Assembly (NCBI GenBank): GCA_025061975.1
Contig: JANXBB010000269.1
Coordinates: 1 to 5,341, forward strand
DNA length: 5,341 bases
Direction: 5' to 3'
Source: Caldifarciminota bacterium
Lineage (GTDB): Bacteria > Hydrothermota > Tepidihabitantia > Tepidihabitantales > CAIPLT01
This document shows, in pieces, positions 1 to 5,144 of this stretch. Each line of letters starts with the position of its first letter. Within the stretch, counting starts at the first letter, position 1. The position numbers and the translations under genes are program-made. Below the pieces are notes generated by a model. The model saw nothing but the letters and a program-made list of their open reading frames with translations. It was not told the DNA's origin and made no database searches.

Positions 1-159
1 GTGAAAACCTTAGTCAATGAGCGTAAAGGTGCTGGAGTATACGATGTAACCTGGAACGGAAAAGACGAAACAGGCCAAAAAGTCCCCCAAGGAATCTACT
101 TCTACACATTCGAAACCTCTAACCATAAATCAACAAAAAAACTTCTCTTTATCCGTTAA
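1..159 (+). CDS. C-terminal end of a secreted/surface protein with a FlgD-Ig-like sorting-type domain (5' truncated)
   Basis: Only the last 52 residues and the TAA stop are in the window; the frame is open from base 1, so the real start lies to the left. The fragment has the pattern seen at the C-terminus of many large secreted proteins of FCB-type and candidate-phylum bacteria: a V-Y-x-V-x-W-N-G-x-D strand-turn (residues 13-22), then G-x-x-V-P-Q-G-I-Y-F-Y (25-35), and a basic-hydrophobic ending K-K-L-L-F-I-R. This is the FlgD Ig-like fold, often annotated as a T9SS type A-like sorting domain. By family knowledge such tails direct or anchor exported proteins; the catalytic or binding part of this protein is unseen, so its function is unknown. 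It is followed after 21 bases by a hairpin terminator, so it ends its transcript. The GTG at base 1 is an internal valine, not a start. Confidence 0.8.
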   Translation: MKTLVNERKGAGVYDVTWNGKDETGQKVPQGIYFYTFETSNHKSTKKLLFIR

Positions 160-180
160 ATAAAATACTAACATAAACTT

Positions 181-220
181 AAAGCCCAAGGTAATTTAAA
201 AACCTTGGGCTTTTTATTTT
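181..220 (+). terminator. Rho-independent terminator between convergent genes
   Basis: A perfect 12-bp stem pairs bases 181-192 (AAAGCCCAAGGT) with 202-213 (ACCTTGGGCTTT) around a 9-base loop, followed on the + strand by a T-rich tail (TTATTTT from 214). It closes the transcript of the gene ending at 159. The stem also abuts the cdd stop codon (214-216, - strand), so it probably helps end the deoB-cdd transcript too, although the - strand tail (AAGTTTATG) is poor in T. Confidence 0.88.
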
Positions 221-612
221 AAAATATCTTTACTAAAAGGATAAGGAATAAGTGCTGAAAGTTTGAGGCGTTTTATTTGGTTTTGCTCATTAATTATCAG
301 TAATTCTAAATTAGGATTAAATTCAATTAATGTTTGACGGCACGCGCCACAAGGATAAGTGAATACTTTGCTTTCAGTGTAAATTGCTAATTTTATAATA
401 TCGTAGGCACCTTCAGATATTGCTTTGAAAAGCGCAACTCGTTCAGCACATATTGTCAATCCGTACGAGGCATTTTCAATATTAGTTCCAGTAAATATTT
501 TACCGTCTTTAGTCAATATCGCACAACCGACCTTAAATTTCGAATACGGTGCATATGCAAATTTTAGAGCGTTTTTAGCGTGAGCAATTAATTCTTTTTC
601 TTTATTATTCAT
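214..612 (-). CDS. cdd: Cytidine deaminase
   Basis: Cytosolic enzyme of pyrimidine salvage that hydrolyses cytidine and deoxycytidine to uridine and deoxyuridine plus ammonia. At 132 residues it matches the small homotetrameric form. The zinc and catalytic motifs are intact: C55-A-E57 (zinc cysteine and proton-shuttling glutamate) and P87-C-G-A-C91-R-Q (the other two zinc cysteines, C88 and C91). N44-I-E46 fits the nucleoside-binding N-x-E motif, and the C-terminal L-I-P-Y-P-F resembles the conserved L-L-P-x-x-F end. The ATG at 612 overlaps the deoB stop in an ATGA junction, so translation is probably coupled. An AAGGA Shine-Dalgarno lies 9 bases upstream, inside deoB. With deoB it forms a nucleoside-recycling pair: deaminated nucleosides feed phosphorylases (not in the window), whose pentose-1-phosphate product DeoB converts. 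The stop codon touches the shared terminator stem. Confidence 0.96.
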   Translation of the reverse strand: MNNKEKELIAHAKNALKFAYAPYSKFKVGCAILTKDGKIFTGTNIENASYGLTICAERVALFKAISEGAYDIIKLAIYTESKVFTYPCGACRQTLIEFNPNLELLIINEQNQIKRLKLSALIPYPFSKDILK

Positions 613-1778
613 ATTCTAATTTCCTTATAAAAACTTTTTCCGAAAGCCAGCGAAGGTAAATGGAGATATTCAGCAATTGTTTGTCCTAAATCAGCGAATG
701 TTTTTCGAATACCTAAACTAACTCCTTTAAGAATTTTTTTTCCATAAACAATTAACGGAACATATTCCCTTGAATGGTCTGTTGAGGGGGTAGTTGGATC
801 ATTACCATGATCAGCAGTTATAAATAGAATATCGCTATCAGTTAATGCGTCAATTAACTCCGGAAGTCGCCGATCAAATTCTAAAAGTCCCTGATAAAAG
901 TTTTCGCAGTCATTACGATGTCCCCAATCCATATCAAACTGAATAAAATTTGTAAATATTATTCCGTTTCGATATTTTTTTATTGCCTGTAAAGTTAAAT
1001 CAAAACATTCCATATTATTTACTGAATGATAGGAAACAGTGTATCCTTGATGTGCAAAAAGTTCATCAACTTTTCCAATTACCACCACTTCATACGAATT
1101 TTCTTTGGCAATATCTAATAAAGTAGGACGTGGGGGCTTAAGCGAAAAGTCTCGGCGATTTTTAGTACGAATAAAATTTCCCGGAGTGCCAGTAAATGGA
1201 CGAGCAATTACTCTGAGTACTGCATGTTCACCGGTTAATATTTTGCGTGCGATAAGACACATTCGATATAATTCTTCGAGAGGAATAACTTCTTCATGCG
1301 CTGCAATTTGGAAGACACTATCAGCTGAAGTATATACAATTGGTCTTTTGGTCTTGATATGTTCGGCGCCTAAGCGATTTATAATTTCAGTGCCTGATGC
1401 TGCAACATTTCCTAATACTTTACGACCAATAGCCGATTCAAATTTCTCAATTATTTCCTGAGGAAATCCATTAGGATAAACCGGAAAGGGCTTATTTAAA
1501 ACCACTCCCATTAGTTCCCAATGACCGGTTGTTGAGTCTTTGCCCGGTGAAAGTTCAGCCATCTTGCCGTAACAACCTAAAGGATATTGAACTCTATTGA
1601 TTCCTTTAAGAGTTTCAATATAACCCAGCCCTAAATTCTCTAATGTTGGAAGATGAAAGTTAGGGATTTTTTCTGAGAGATGTTTTAATGTATTAGAATC
1701 AGTATCATTATATAAAGCAGCATCAGGAAGTGCTCCAATTCCAACACCATCTAACAACAAAATAATCGCACGACGCAT
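609..1778 (-). CDS. deoB: Phosphopentomutase
   Basis: Cytosolic metalloenzyme of the alkaline-phosphatase superfamily that interconverts ribose-1-phosphate/ribose-5-phosphate and the deoxy forms, linking nucleoside breakdown to central carbon metabolism. The 389 residues are normal for DeoB. By comparison with the Bacillus enzyme the active site is complete: D10 in the N-terminal L-L-D-G-V-G-I-G metal loop; T84 in K-D-S-T-T-G-H-W-E (the phosphorylated threonine); D282 and H287 in F-D-M-D-W-G-H; D323-H324 in T-A-D-H-G-N-D; and H335 in S-T-D-H-S-R-E. The ATG at 1778 gives the typical M-(basic)-I-I-L-L-x-D-G-V-G start. It has no Shine-Dalgarno: the bases before the ATG are pyrimidine-rich (CTTTTTCTCA). 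It begins only 22 bases after tRNA-Leu on the same strand with no promoter of its own in view, so it is probably co-transcribed with the tRNA. It overlaps cdd by 4 bases. Confidence 0.97.
   Translation of the reverse strand: MRRAIILLLDGVGIGALPDAALYNDTDSNTLKHLSEKIPNFHLPTLENLGLGYIETLKGINRVQYPLGCYGKMAELSPGKDSTTGHWELMGVVLNKPFPVYPNGFPQEIIEKFESAIGRKVLGNVAASGTEIINRLGAEHIKTKRPIVYTSADSVFQIAAHEEVIPLEELYRMCLIARKILTGEHAVLRVIARPFTGTPGNFIRTKNRRDFSLKPPRPTLLDIAKENSYEVVVIGKVDELFAHQGYTVSYHSVNNMECFDLTLQAIKKYRNGIIFTNFIQFDMDWGHRNDCENFYQGLLEFDRRLPELIDALTDSDILFITADHGNDPTTPSTDHSREYVPLIVYGKKILKGVSLGIRKTFADLGQTIAEYLHLPSLAFGKSFYKEIRI
622..626 (-). promoter_or_regulatory. Ribosome binding site for cdd within the deoB 3' end
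   Basis: On the - strand AAGGA ends 9 bases before the cdd ATG (610-612). It lies inside the last codons of deoB, so cdd can be translated by re-initiation or independently. It supports the short-overlap start at 612. Confidence 0.65.
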
Positions 1779-1800
1779 TGAGAAAAAGTTAAAAAATTAA

Positions 1801-1883
1801 TGCCGGAGGCGGGAGTCGAACCCGCACGCCTTAACGGCCTACGCCCCTCAAACGTATGTGTCTGCCAATTCCACCACCCCGGC
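1801..1883 (-). tRNA. tRNA-Leu (anticodon GAG)
   Basis: This 83-base class II tRNA folds fully on the - strand. The acceptor stem pairs GCCGGGG (1883-1877) with CTCCGGC (one G-U), with discriminator A at 1801. The D arm contains GTGG-AATTGGCAG-AC as in bacterial tRNA-Leu. The anticodon stem TACGT/GCGTA encloses loop TTGAGGG (1851-1845), with anticodon GAG at 1849-1847 reading CUC and CUU leucine codons. A long variable arm (GCC-GTTAA-GGC) follows, as expected for leucine. The T arm is GCGGG-TTCGACT-CCCGC. The 3' CCA is not encoded (TTAATT follows), so it must be added by tRNA nucleotidyltransferase. There is no intron. A consensus promoter lies just upstream and deoB starts 22 bases downstream. 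Confidence 0.96.
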
Positions 1884-1893
1884 ATACTTAAAA

Positions 1894-1922
1894 ATTATAA
1901 TAAAGCAATGTTCCGATGTCAA
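1894..1922 (-). promoter_or_regulatory. Perfect-consensus housekeeping promoter for tRNA-Leu (and probably deoB-cdd)
   Basis: On the - strand, TTGACA (1922-1917) and TATAAT (1899-1894) are separated by exactly 17 bases. All 12 positions match the sigma-70 consensus. The expected transcript start lies about 4-5 bases before the first tRNA base (1883). A promoter this strong fits a stable-RNA gene. As no other promoter is seen before deoB, it may drive the whole tRNA-deoB-cdd unit. Confidence 0.88.
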
Positions 1923-2085
1923 CAACAATATCATACAAGTTATCACGAGTTGTAAAATCAGTTGATGTTGAGAGTAAAAAACGAGTATAAATTTCGGGCA
2001 AAGCCGTAGTTTTGTTAATCACTTGAGAACTTCTGAGAATAGAAAATTACCAAGATTTCTGACCTTCGATTTTGTAATAAGTTTT

Positions 2086-2116
2086 GGTATAGGGGACGGT
2101 ATGGGATACCCGGGTC
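2086..2116. repeat. GC-rich palindromic (REP-like) element
   Basis: In an AT-rich surrounding, this patch contains GGTAT-GGG-ATACC (2098-2110), a 5-bp hairpin with a 3-base loop flanked by GAC (2095-2097) and GTC (2114-2116), which can pair if CGG (2111-2113) bulges out. The adjoining ACCCGGGT (2108-2115) is an 8-base palindrome. A second copy of the left arm (GGTAT, 2086-2090) followed by AGGGG gives an imperfect direct repeat. The GGGGACGGT...ACCC composition resembles the short palindromes mobilised by REP-associated Y1 transposases. It could equally be a transcription-end structure for galE. No transposase is present. Confidence 0.35.
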
Positions 2117-2147
2117 TTTACTTTTTAGTCATTTATACAGATTCCAA

Positions 2148-3134
2148 TTAACATTTTGTGTACTTATAATAAGTCCAAGCATCCTTGATAATTGTTTTTA
2201 AATCCGACTTTAATGGTCTGAAGCCTAATTCATTTTTGATTTTACTAGGATCAGCAATTAATACCGGACAATCTCCTTTTCGTGGTCTACCAAAACGGAA
2301 TTTTATTTTTTTCCCAATTACTTCTTCAGCAGTTTTAAGGACTTCATAATTCGAATAACCTTGACCGGTGCCAACATTATAAATTGCACAATTTTCTTGC
2401 GTTGTAATATTAAGAGCCATTATATGAGCAGTTGCCAGGTCATAAACATGAATGTAATCTCTGATGCAAGTTCCATCGGGTGTTGCGTAATTACGACCAT
2501 ATATTGTAAATATTTTATTATTGTGAGCAGCTTCAATAATTAATGGAATAAGATGGCTTTCTGGTTTATGATTTTCACCCCACATTCCATCACAAGTGAT
2601 ATAAGCACCGGCAACATTAAAGTATCTAAGTATAACTCCACTAATTAATTTGCTTTTTGTATATTCCAAAAGAACAAGTTCAAACAATTTTTTTGCTTGA
2701 CCGTAGGGATTAATCGGTGCGAGAGGAGCATTTTCCGTAATTGGTACAGAATTAGGAATTCCGTAGACTGCAGCAGTTGAGGAGTAAATAAATTTAGGAC
2801 ATTTATATTTAGCCGCAGTTTCTAATAATATAAGGGCGTCACGGAAATTATTATCAAAATATTTTTGAGGATTCTTAACTGATTCTTCGATACGAATTAA
2901 AGCTGCAAAATGAATTACACACCTAATCGGATATTTACGGAATATTTTATATAACAAATTTTTATCGCCAATATTACCATAAAAAAAATGCACACCGCGA
3001 GGCAGCGCTTTTACTGATCCTGAAGATAGATTATCAATTACTATTACCGGGTAGTCTTGTTCTAAAAGCAGTTTACATGTGACTGAACCAATATAACCAG
3101 CACCACCGGTAACCAAAATCCAGTCTTTTTTCAT
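2148..3134 (-). CDS. galE: UDP-glucose 4-epimerase
   Basis: Cytosolic NAD-dependent extended short-chain dehydrogenase that interconverts UDP-glucose and UDP-galactose, supplying galactosyl units for envelope polysaccharide and galactose metabolism. The 328 residues match the family length. Seen in order: the Rossmann NAD motif T9-G-G-A-G-Y-I-G16; F-A-A-L-I-R (76-81) where GalE usually has F-A/A-G-L-K/R; S-S-T120-A-A-V-Y-G, with T120 at the catalytic Ser/Thr position; Y144-G-Q-A-K148, the catalytic YxxxK; and the GalE hallmark A-T-P-D-G-T-C-I-R-D-Y-I-H-V near 217-230. The ATG at 3134 is chosen because the Rossmann strand begins 5 residues later, as is usual. A 13-residue longer frame starting at a TTG (3173) would make that TTG part of the -35 element. 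No Shine-Dalgarno precedes the ATG. It is divergent from the sigma-factor operon. Substrate specificity, for example N-acetylated sugars, cannot be settled from sequence alone. Confidence 0.95.
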   Translation of the reverse strand: MKKDWILVTGGAGYIGSVTCKLLLEQDYPVIVIDNLSSGSVKALPRGVHFFYGNIGDKNLLYKIFRKYPIRCVIHFAALIRIEESVKNPQKYFDNNFRDALILLETAAKYKCPKFIYSSTAAVYGIPNSVPITENAPLAPINPYGQAKKLFELVLLEYTKSKLISGVILRYFNVAGAYITCDGMWGENHKPESHLIPLIIEAAHNNKIFTIYGRNYATPDGTCIRDYIHVYDLATAHIMALNITTQENCAIYNVGTGQGYSNYEVLKTAEEVIGKKIKFRFGRPRKGDCPVLIADPSKIKNELGFRPLKSDLKTIIKDAWTYYKYTKC

Positions 3135-3144
3135 AATACTATTA

Positions 3145-3173
3145 ACAATAATGAAAAAGTACAAATTAGTCAA
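3145..3173 (-). promoter_or_regulatory. Putative galE promoter
   Basis: On the - strand TTGACT (3173-3168, 5 of 6 consensus) and TATTGT (3150-3145, 4 of 6) are spaced 17 bases apart. Only 10 bases separate the -10 element from the galE ATG at 3134, so the mRNA would have a leader of about 4 bases. Its -35 lies back-to-back with that of the divergent sigma gene, 10 bases away, giving a GTCAA/TTGAC dyad. Confidence 0.5.
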
Positions 3174-3183
3174 TAGGACATCG

Positions 3184-3212
3184 TTGACACAGTCGATTTA
3201 ATAAATTAAACT
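3184..3212 (+). promoter_or_regulatory. Putative housekeeping promoter for the sigma-factor operon
   Basis: TTGACA (3184-3189, perfect -35) is followed after 17 bases by TAAACT (3207-3212, 4 of 6 for -10). It would give a leader of about 30 bases before the TTG start at 3252. It could supply basal expression of the sigma/anti-sigma operon. Confidence 0.5.
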
Positions 3213-3234
3213 TTTCTAAAGAAATTTTGTCTAA
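3208..3234 (+). promoter_or_regulatory. Possible ECF-type (self-regulated) promoter
   Basis: AAACTT (3208-3213) and TCTAA (3230-3234) are 16 bases apart, resembling the RpoE-type ECF pattern GAACTT-N16-TCTGA, whose -35 AAC core is widespread in ECF promoters. The transcript would start around 3241, about ten bases before the sigma gene. Autoregulation is usual for ECF sigma genes, but the region is AT-rich and this match could be chance. Confidence 0.35.
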
Positions 3235-3251
3235 TAATATAGAGTGGAAAA

Positions 3252-3896
3252 TTGAGCGAGATAAATAATAAAAAAATTGTTGAAGAAAATGCGCCCCAAA
3301 ATGGAGTCAATGGAGAAGAATTAACTGACCATGAGATTATCAGAAAATTCAAAGCAGGGGATAAGAAGTGCTTTGAAATACTTGTTCGGCGATATTATGA
3401 AAAAATATATCAACTTGCTTATCGTATGACACAAAACCGCGACGACGCTTGGGATATAACGCAAGAAAGTTTTCTTCGAGCTTATATGAATATAAAGAAA
3501 TTTCAGGAAAAGTCTTCGTTTTATACCTGGTTATATCAAATTTGTCTTAATCAGTGTTATAATTATTATAAGAAAAAGCAACATTCAAAAAATACCATAT
3601 CATTAGATTTTCAACCGGGACAAAATATTGAATACTCTCAAACTGTAAGAAGTACTATCAGAGATGATCCGGAATCTATTCGCCGCCAACAATATCTTGC
3701 TCAAAAACTTTCATGGGCAATTAACAAGCTACCTCGAAAACAGCAGCTTATTTTTATTATGCGCCATTTCGATGACTTAACATACGAACAAATTGCTCAC
3801 AAACTAAGAATTTCAGTTGGTGGAGTAAAATCAAATTATCATCATGCAATTAAAAAATTGCAAAATTTATTAGCCGATTGCTTAAATGAATTGTAA
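3252..3896 (+). CDS. ECF-type RNA polymerase sigma factor (sigma-70 family)
   Basis: This cytosolic sigma factor directs RNA polymerase to stress-specific promoters. Region 2 spans about residues 41-108, with F-E-I-L-V-R-R-Y-Y, the D-D-A-W-D-I-T-Q-E-S-F core-binding/-10 segment (64-74) and F-Y-T-W-L-Y-Q-I (90-97). A linker of about 40 residues follows, then region 4 (about 152-206) with N-K-L-P-R-K-Q-Q (158-165) and the helix-turn-helix from L-T-Y-E-Q-I-A (176-182) to G-V-K-S-N-Y (191-196). Regions 1 and 3 are absent, as in ECF (group 4) factors; 214 residues is slightly long because of a charged tail of about 25 residues before region 2. The start is TTG at 3252: an in-frame stop lies at 3240-3242 and the next in-frame ATG is far inside region 2. 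A weak AGAGTGGA precedes it. It overlaps the next gene, its probable anti-sigma factor, by 11 bases. The target regulon is unknown. Confidence 0.93.
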   Translation: MSEINNKKIVEENAPQNGVNGEELTDHEIIRKFKAGDKKCFEILVRRYYEKIYQLAYRMTQNRDDAWDITQESFLRAYMNIKKFQEKSSFYTWLYQICLNQCYNYYKKKQHSKNTISLDFQPGQNIEYSQTVRSTIRDDPESIRRQQYLAQKLSWAINKLPRKQQLIFIMRHFDDLTYEQIAHKLRISVGGVKSNYHHAIKKLQNLLADCLNEL

Positions 3897-4503
3897 CCAA
3901 GTTACTAAAAAACTTCTTTATTATTTACTAGCTGAGCTTAACTCAACGGAATATGATGCAATTAGTAAACATTTAGCATCATGTTCAAATTGTCTTAAAG
4001 TTCTTAATCAGCACAAAACATTTTTGGCGATTCTGTCTGAATTGAAAACTGAAAAAATTTCTTGCAATGTTGATCTTTTCTTGGCAGAATTTAATCAAAG
4101 AGTAAATCGTTGTATAAATCGAACTCAGCGAAAATTACGTTTGTTCCGAATACTTATACCAACATTTTCTTTGGCAGCAGTAATTTTATTAGTTGGTATT
4201 TTTATGAAAAATATCCCGAAATCAAATGATTATGAGACAATCATTGATGAAGCCACAATTACATCTTTAGCTTCAGAGTTTAGTAATGATCTTATTTGGG
4301 CAGATATAAAAAATAAAATAAACGAAGCTCAACCGCATATCGACGAAATTTTAGCGATGATTGATAACGAGGTTTTTGAGTCTGTTGACGTGTTGCTTAC
4401 AGGGCTAACTCCGGAAGCAAAAAAACGCTTTATTAATATGTGTTTAACAAAATATAAAATATCACCAAATAAAGAATTTTTAAAATCTAAAAAAGGAGGA
4501 TAA
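3886..4503 (+). CDS. Probable membrane-bound anti-sigma factor with zf-HC2-type zinc motif
   Basis: This protein is inferred to hold the upstream sigma factor inactive at the inner membrane until an envelope signal releases it. The N-terminal cytosolic part (about 1-85) carries H29-x3-C33-x2-C36 with an early C3, the ligand layout of zinc anti-sigma (ZAS/zf-HC2) domains. One membrane helix follows at about 87-107 (F-R-I-L-I-P ... I-L-L-V-G-I-F-M), with a basic stretch K-L-R just before it, so the N-terminus is inside and residues about 108-205 are periplasmic. That tail looks helical and acidic and includes L-T-P-E-A-K-K-R-F (174-182), faintly like the L-x-P-E-Q motifs of the next gene product. 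The ATG at 3886 lies before the sigma stop codon (11-base overlap) and has no clear Shine-Dalgarno, so translation is probably coupled, which would keep sigma and anti-sigma amounts matched. Pairing with the sigma factor is inferred from position and motif. Confidence 0.85.
   Translation: MNCNQVTKKLLYYLLAELNSTEYDAISKHLASCSNCLKVLNQHKTFLAILSELKTEKISCNVDLFLAEFNQRVNRCINRTQRKLRLFRILIPTFSLAAVILLVGIFMKNIPKSNDYETIIDEATITSLASEFSNDLIWADIKNKINEAQPHIDEILAMIDNEVFESVDVLLTGLTPEAKKRFINMCLTKYKISPNKEFLKSKKGG
4495..4499 (+). promoter_or_regulatory. Strong Shine-Dalgarno site for the LTxxQ gene
   Basis: GGAGG within AAAAGGAGGA lies 7 bases before the ATG at 4507 and overlaps the last codons of the anti-sigma gene. 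It is the best ribosome binding site in the window. It shows that this organism uses Shine-Dalgarno initiation, and suggests that the exported protein is made in larger amounts than its two upstream partners. Confidence 0.85.
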
Positions 4504-4506
4504 ACT

Positions 4507-5064
4507 ATGGCTAAAATAATAGCAATAATCAGTATAATTTTAATCAACCCTATTTCTTATGGTAGATGTATGACTCAGCCGGCGTGTCCGATTGAATGTC
4601 AAATGCTTGAAGATATATATGCTGGTGATTATTTAATTGAAGACCGAGAAGAAGATCCGCGAGATATTATTGAGCATGTTAAAATTTACCGTTTAACAGA
4701 ATTATTAAATCTTACTGAAGATCAAAGTGTTAAATTTTTTCCTCAATTAAAAGAATTACGTCGTCTCCGTGAGGAATTTCGGCTAAATCAGCAGAAGTTA
4801 CTGCAGCGAATAAAAGAATTCATAAACCGTTCAGGAAAAAGTGAAACTGATTTAAAAGCACTCATCGACGAATACGAACAGCTTAAAAAGAAATTTTACG
4901 AAGACGAAGCTAAAATCCACAAAGAAATCAGCAAAATTCTTAGTCCTGAGCAGTATGCTAAATTTTTGATGTTTCAGGCCCAATTTGGTGAAGAAATCAG
5001 AAGAATGATTCGTGAAGCATCTCGACGTTCCCGAGAGATGCGTCCCCGGCTGCGGTTTTGGTAA
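4507..5064 (+). CDS. Exported LTxxQ-type (Spy/CpxP/heavy-metal-sensor-like) periplasmic protein
   Basis: This 185-residue protein is predicted to act in the periplasm. Residues 1-19 form a short signal peptide (A-K then a hydrophobic I-I-A-I-I-S-I-I-L-I core, with likely cleavage near S-Y-G). The mature part is almost all charged helix and coiled coil. It contains L69-T-E-D-Q73 and L145-S-P-E-Q149-Y-A-K-F, the paired LTxxQ signatures of the CpxP/Spy/ZraP/CnrX-like group, separated by a long K/E/R-rich helical hairpin. By family knowledge these proteins bind metals or misfolded proteins and modulate envelope stress signalling. Just after the signal peptide is a cysteine cluster, C21, C27 and C31 with M22 and M33, which might bind metal or form a disulfide. 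C21 is not a lipobox cysteine, since R precedes it. The C-terminus is strongly basic and arginine-rich. Third gene of the sigma/anti-sigma operon, 3 bases after the anti-sigma stop. Family membership rests on motifs and layout; the ligand is unknown. Confidence 0.75.
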   Translation: MAKIIAIISIILINPISYGRCMTQPACPIECQMLEDIYAGDYLIEDREEDPRDIIEHVKIYRLTELLNLTEDQSVKFFPQLKELRRLREEFRLNQQKLLQRIKEFINRSGKSETDLKALIDEYEQLKKKFYEDEAKIHKEISKILSPEQYAKFLMFQAQFGEEIRRMIREASRRSREMRPRLRFW

Positions 5065-5110
5065 TTAGTTTTTTTAACAATTAAATAGCAGAAGAAGTTC
5101 ATCGCATCAC

Positions 5111-5138
5111 TTGCTAATTTTATTTTAAAAGGTATAAT
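5111..5138 (+). promoter_or_regulatory. Putative promoter of the chromate-transporter gene
   Basis: TATAAT (5133-5138, perfect -10) is preceded at 16 bases by TTGCTA (5111-5116, 4 of 6 for -35). The predicted start of transcription, about 7 bases after the -10, coincides with the GTG start codon at 5145, so the message would be leaderless or nearly so. It makes the gene at least partly independent of the sigma-factor operon. Confidence 0.55.
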
Positions 5139-5144
5139 TTATAT

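Larger units (their letters stand above)
1884..2147. other. Intergenic region between galE and tRNA-Leu
   Basis: This 264-base stretch has no convincing gene. It holds the tRNA promoter (1894-1922) at its left end and a GC-rich palindromic element (2086-2116) toward galE. A short - strand frame (GTG at 2022 to stop at 1888, 44 codons) is present but runs through the tRNA promoter and has no ribosome binding site. No standard hairpin-plus-T-run terminator follows galE; the palindrome at 2098-2110 is the only stem there. Confidence 0.6.

Noticed and set aside
1105..1461. A 118-codon + strand frame opposite deoB
   Set aside because: It lies entirely antisense to deoB, whose active-site motifs are all intact, and the product matches no family I recognise.
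1888..2022. A 44-codon - strand frame (GTG start) ending in Y-Y-N-F before TAA
   Set aside because: No ribosome binding site or recognisable family, and the frame contains the whole tRNA promoter. The open length is unremarkable, though a decayed gene remnant cannot be excluded.
2027..2082. ECF-like -35 GAACTT (2027-2032) with a downstream TCTGA
   Set aside because: The spacing is about 25 bases, too long for an ECF promoter, and no gene follows on the + strand.
2361..2543. A 60-codon + strand frame opposite galE
   Set aside because: Antisense to a clearly conserved galE, with no ribosome binding site and no recognisable motif.
3135..3173. N-terminal extension of galE from TTG at 3173
   Set aside because: The extra 13 residues lie before the normal Rossmann start and overlap the probable galE promoter. 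ATG at 3134 gives the usual family N-terminus.
4329..4547. A 72-codon - strand frame with a hydrophobic start
   Set aside because: It is the reverse complement of the anti-sigma 3' end and the LTxxQ signal-peptide codons; its hydrophobic start is the antisense of the AT-rich signal sequence.
4507..4572. Lipoprotein signal in the LTxxQ protein
   Set aside because: The residues before C21 are S-Y-G-R, which do not fit a lipobox because an arginine precedes the cysteine. A normal signal peptide is more likely.
5017..5075. Terminator after the LTxxQ gene: hairpin GCATCTCG/CGAG-ATGC (5017-5041) and a T7 run (5069-5075)
   Set aside because: The stem is bulged, lies inside the coding region and is 27 bases from the T run, so it is not a standard intrinsic terminator. 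Read-through into chrA remains possible.
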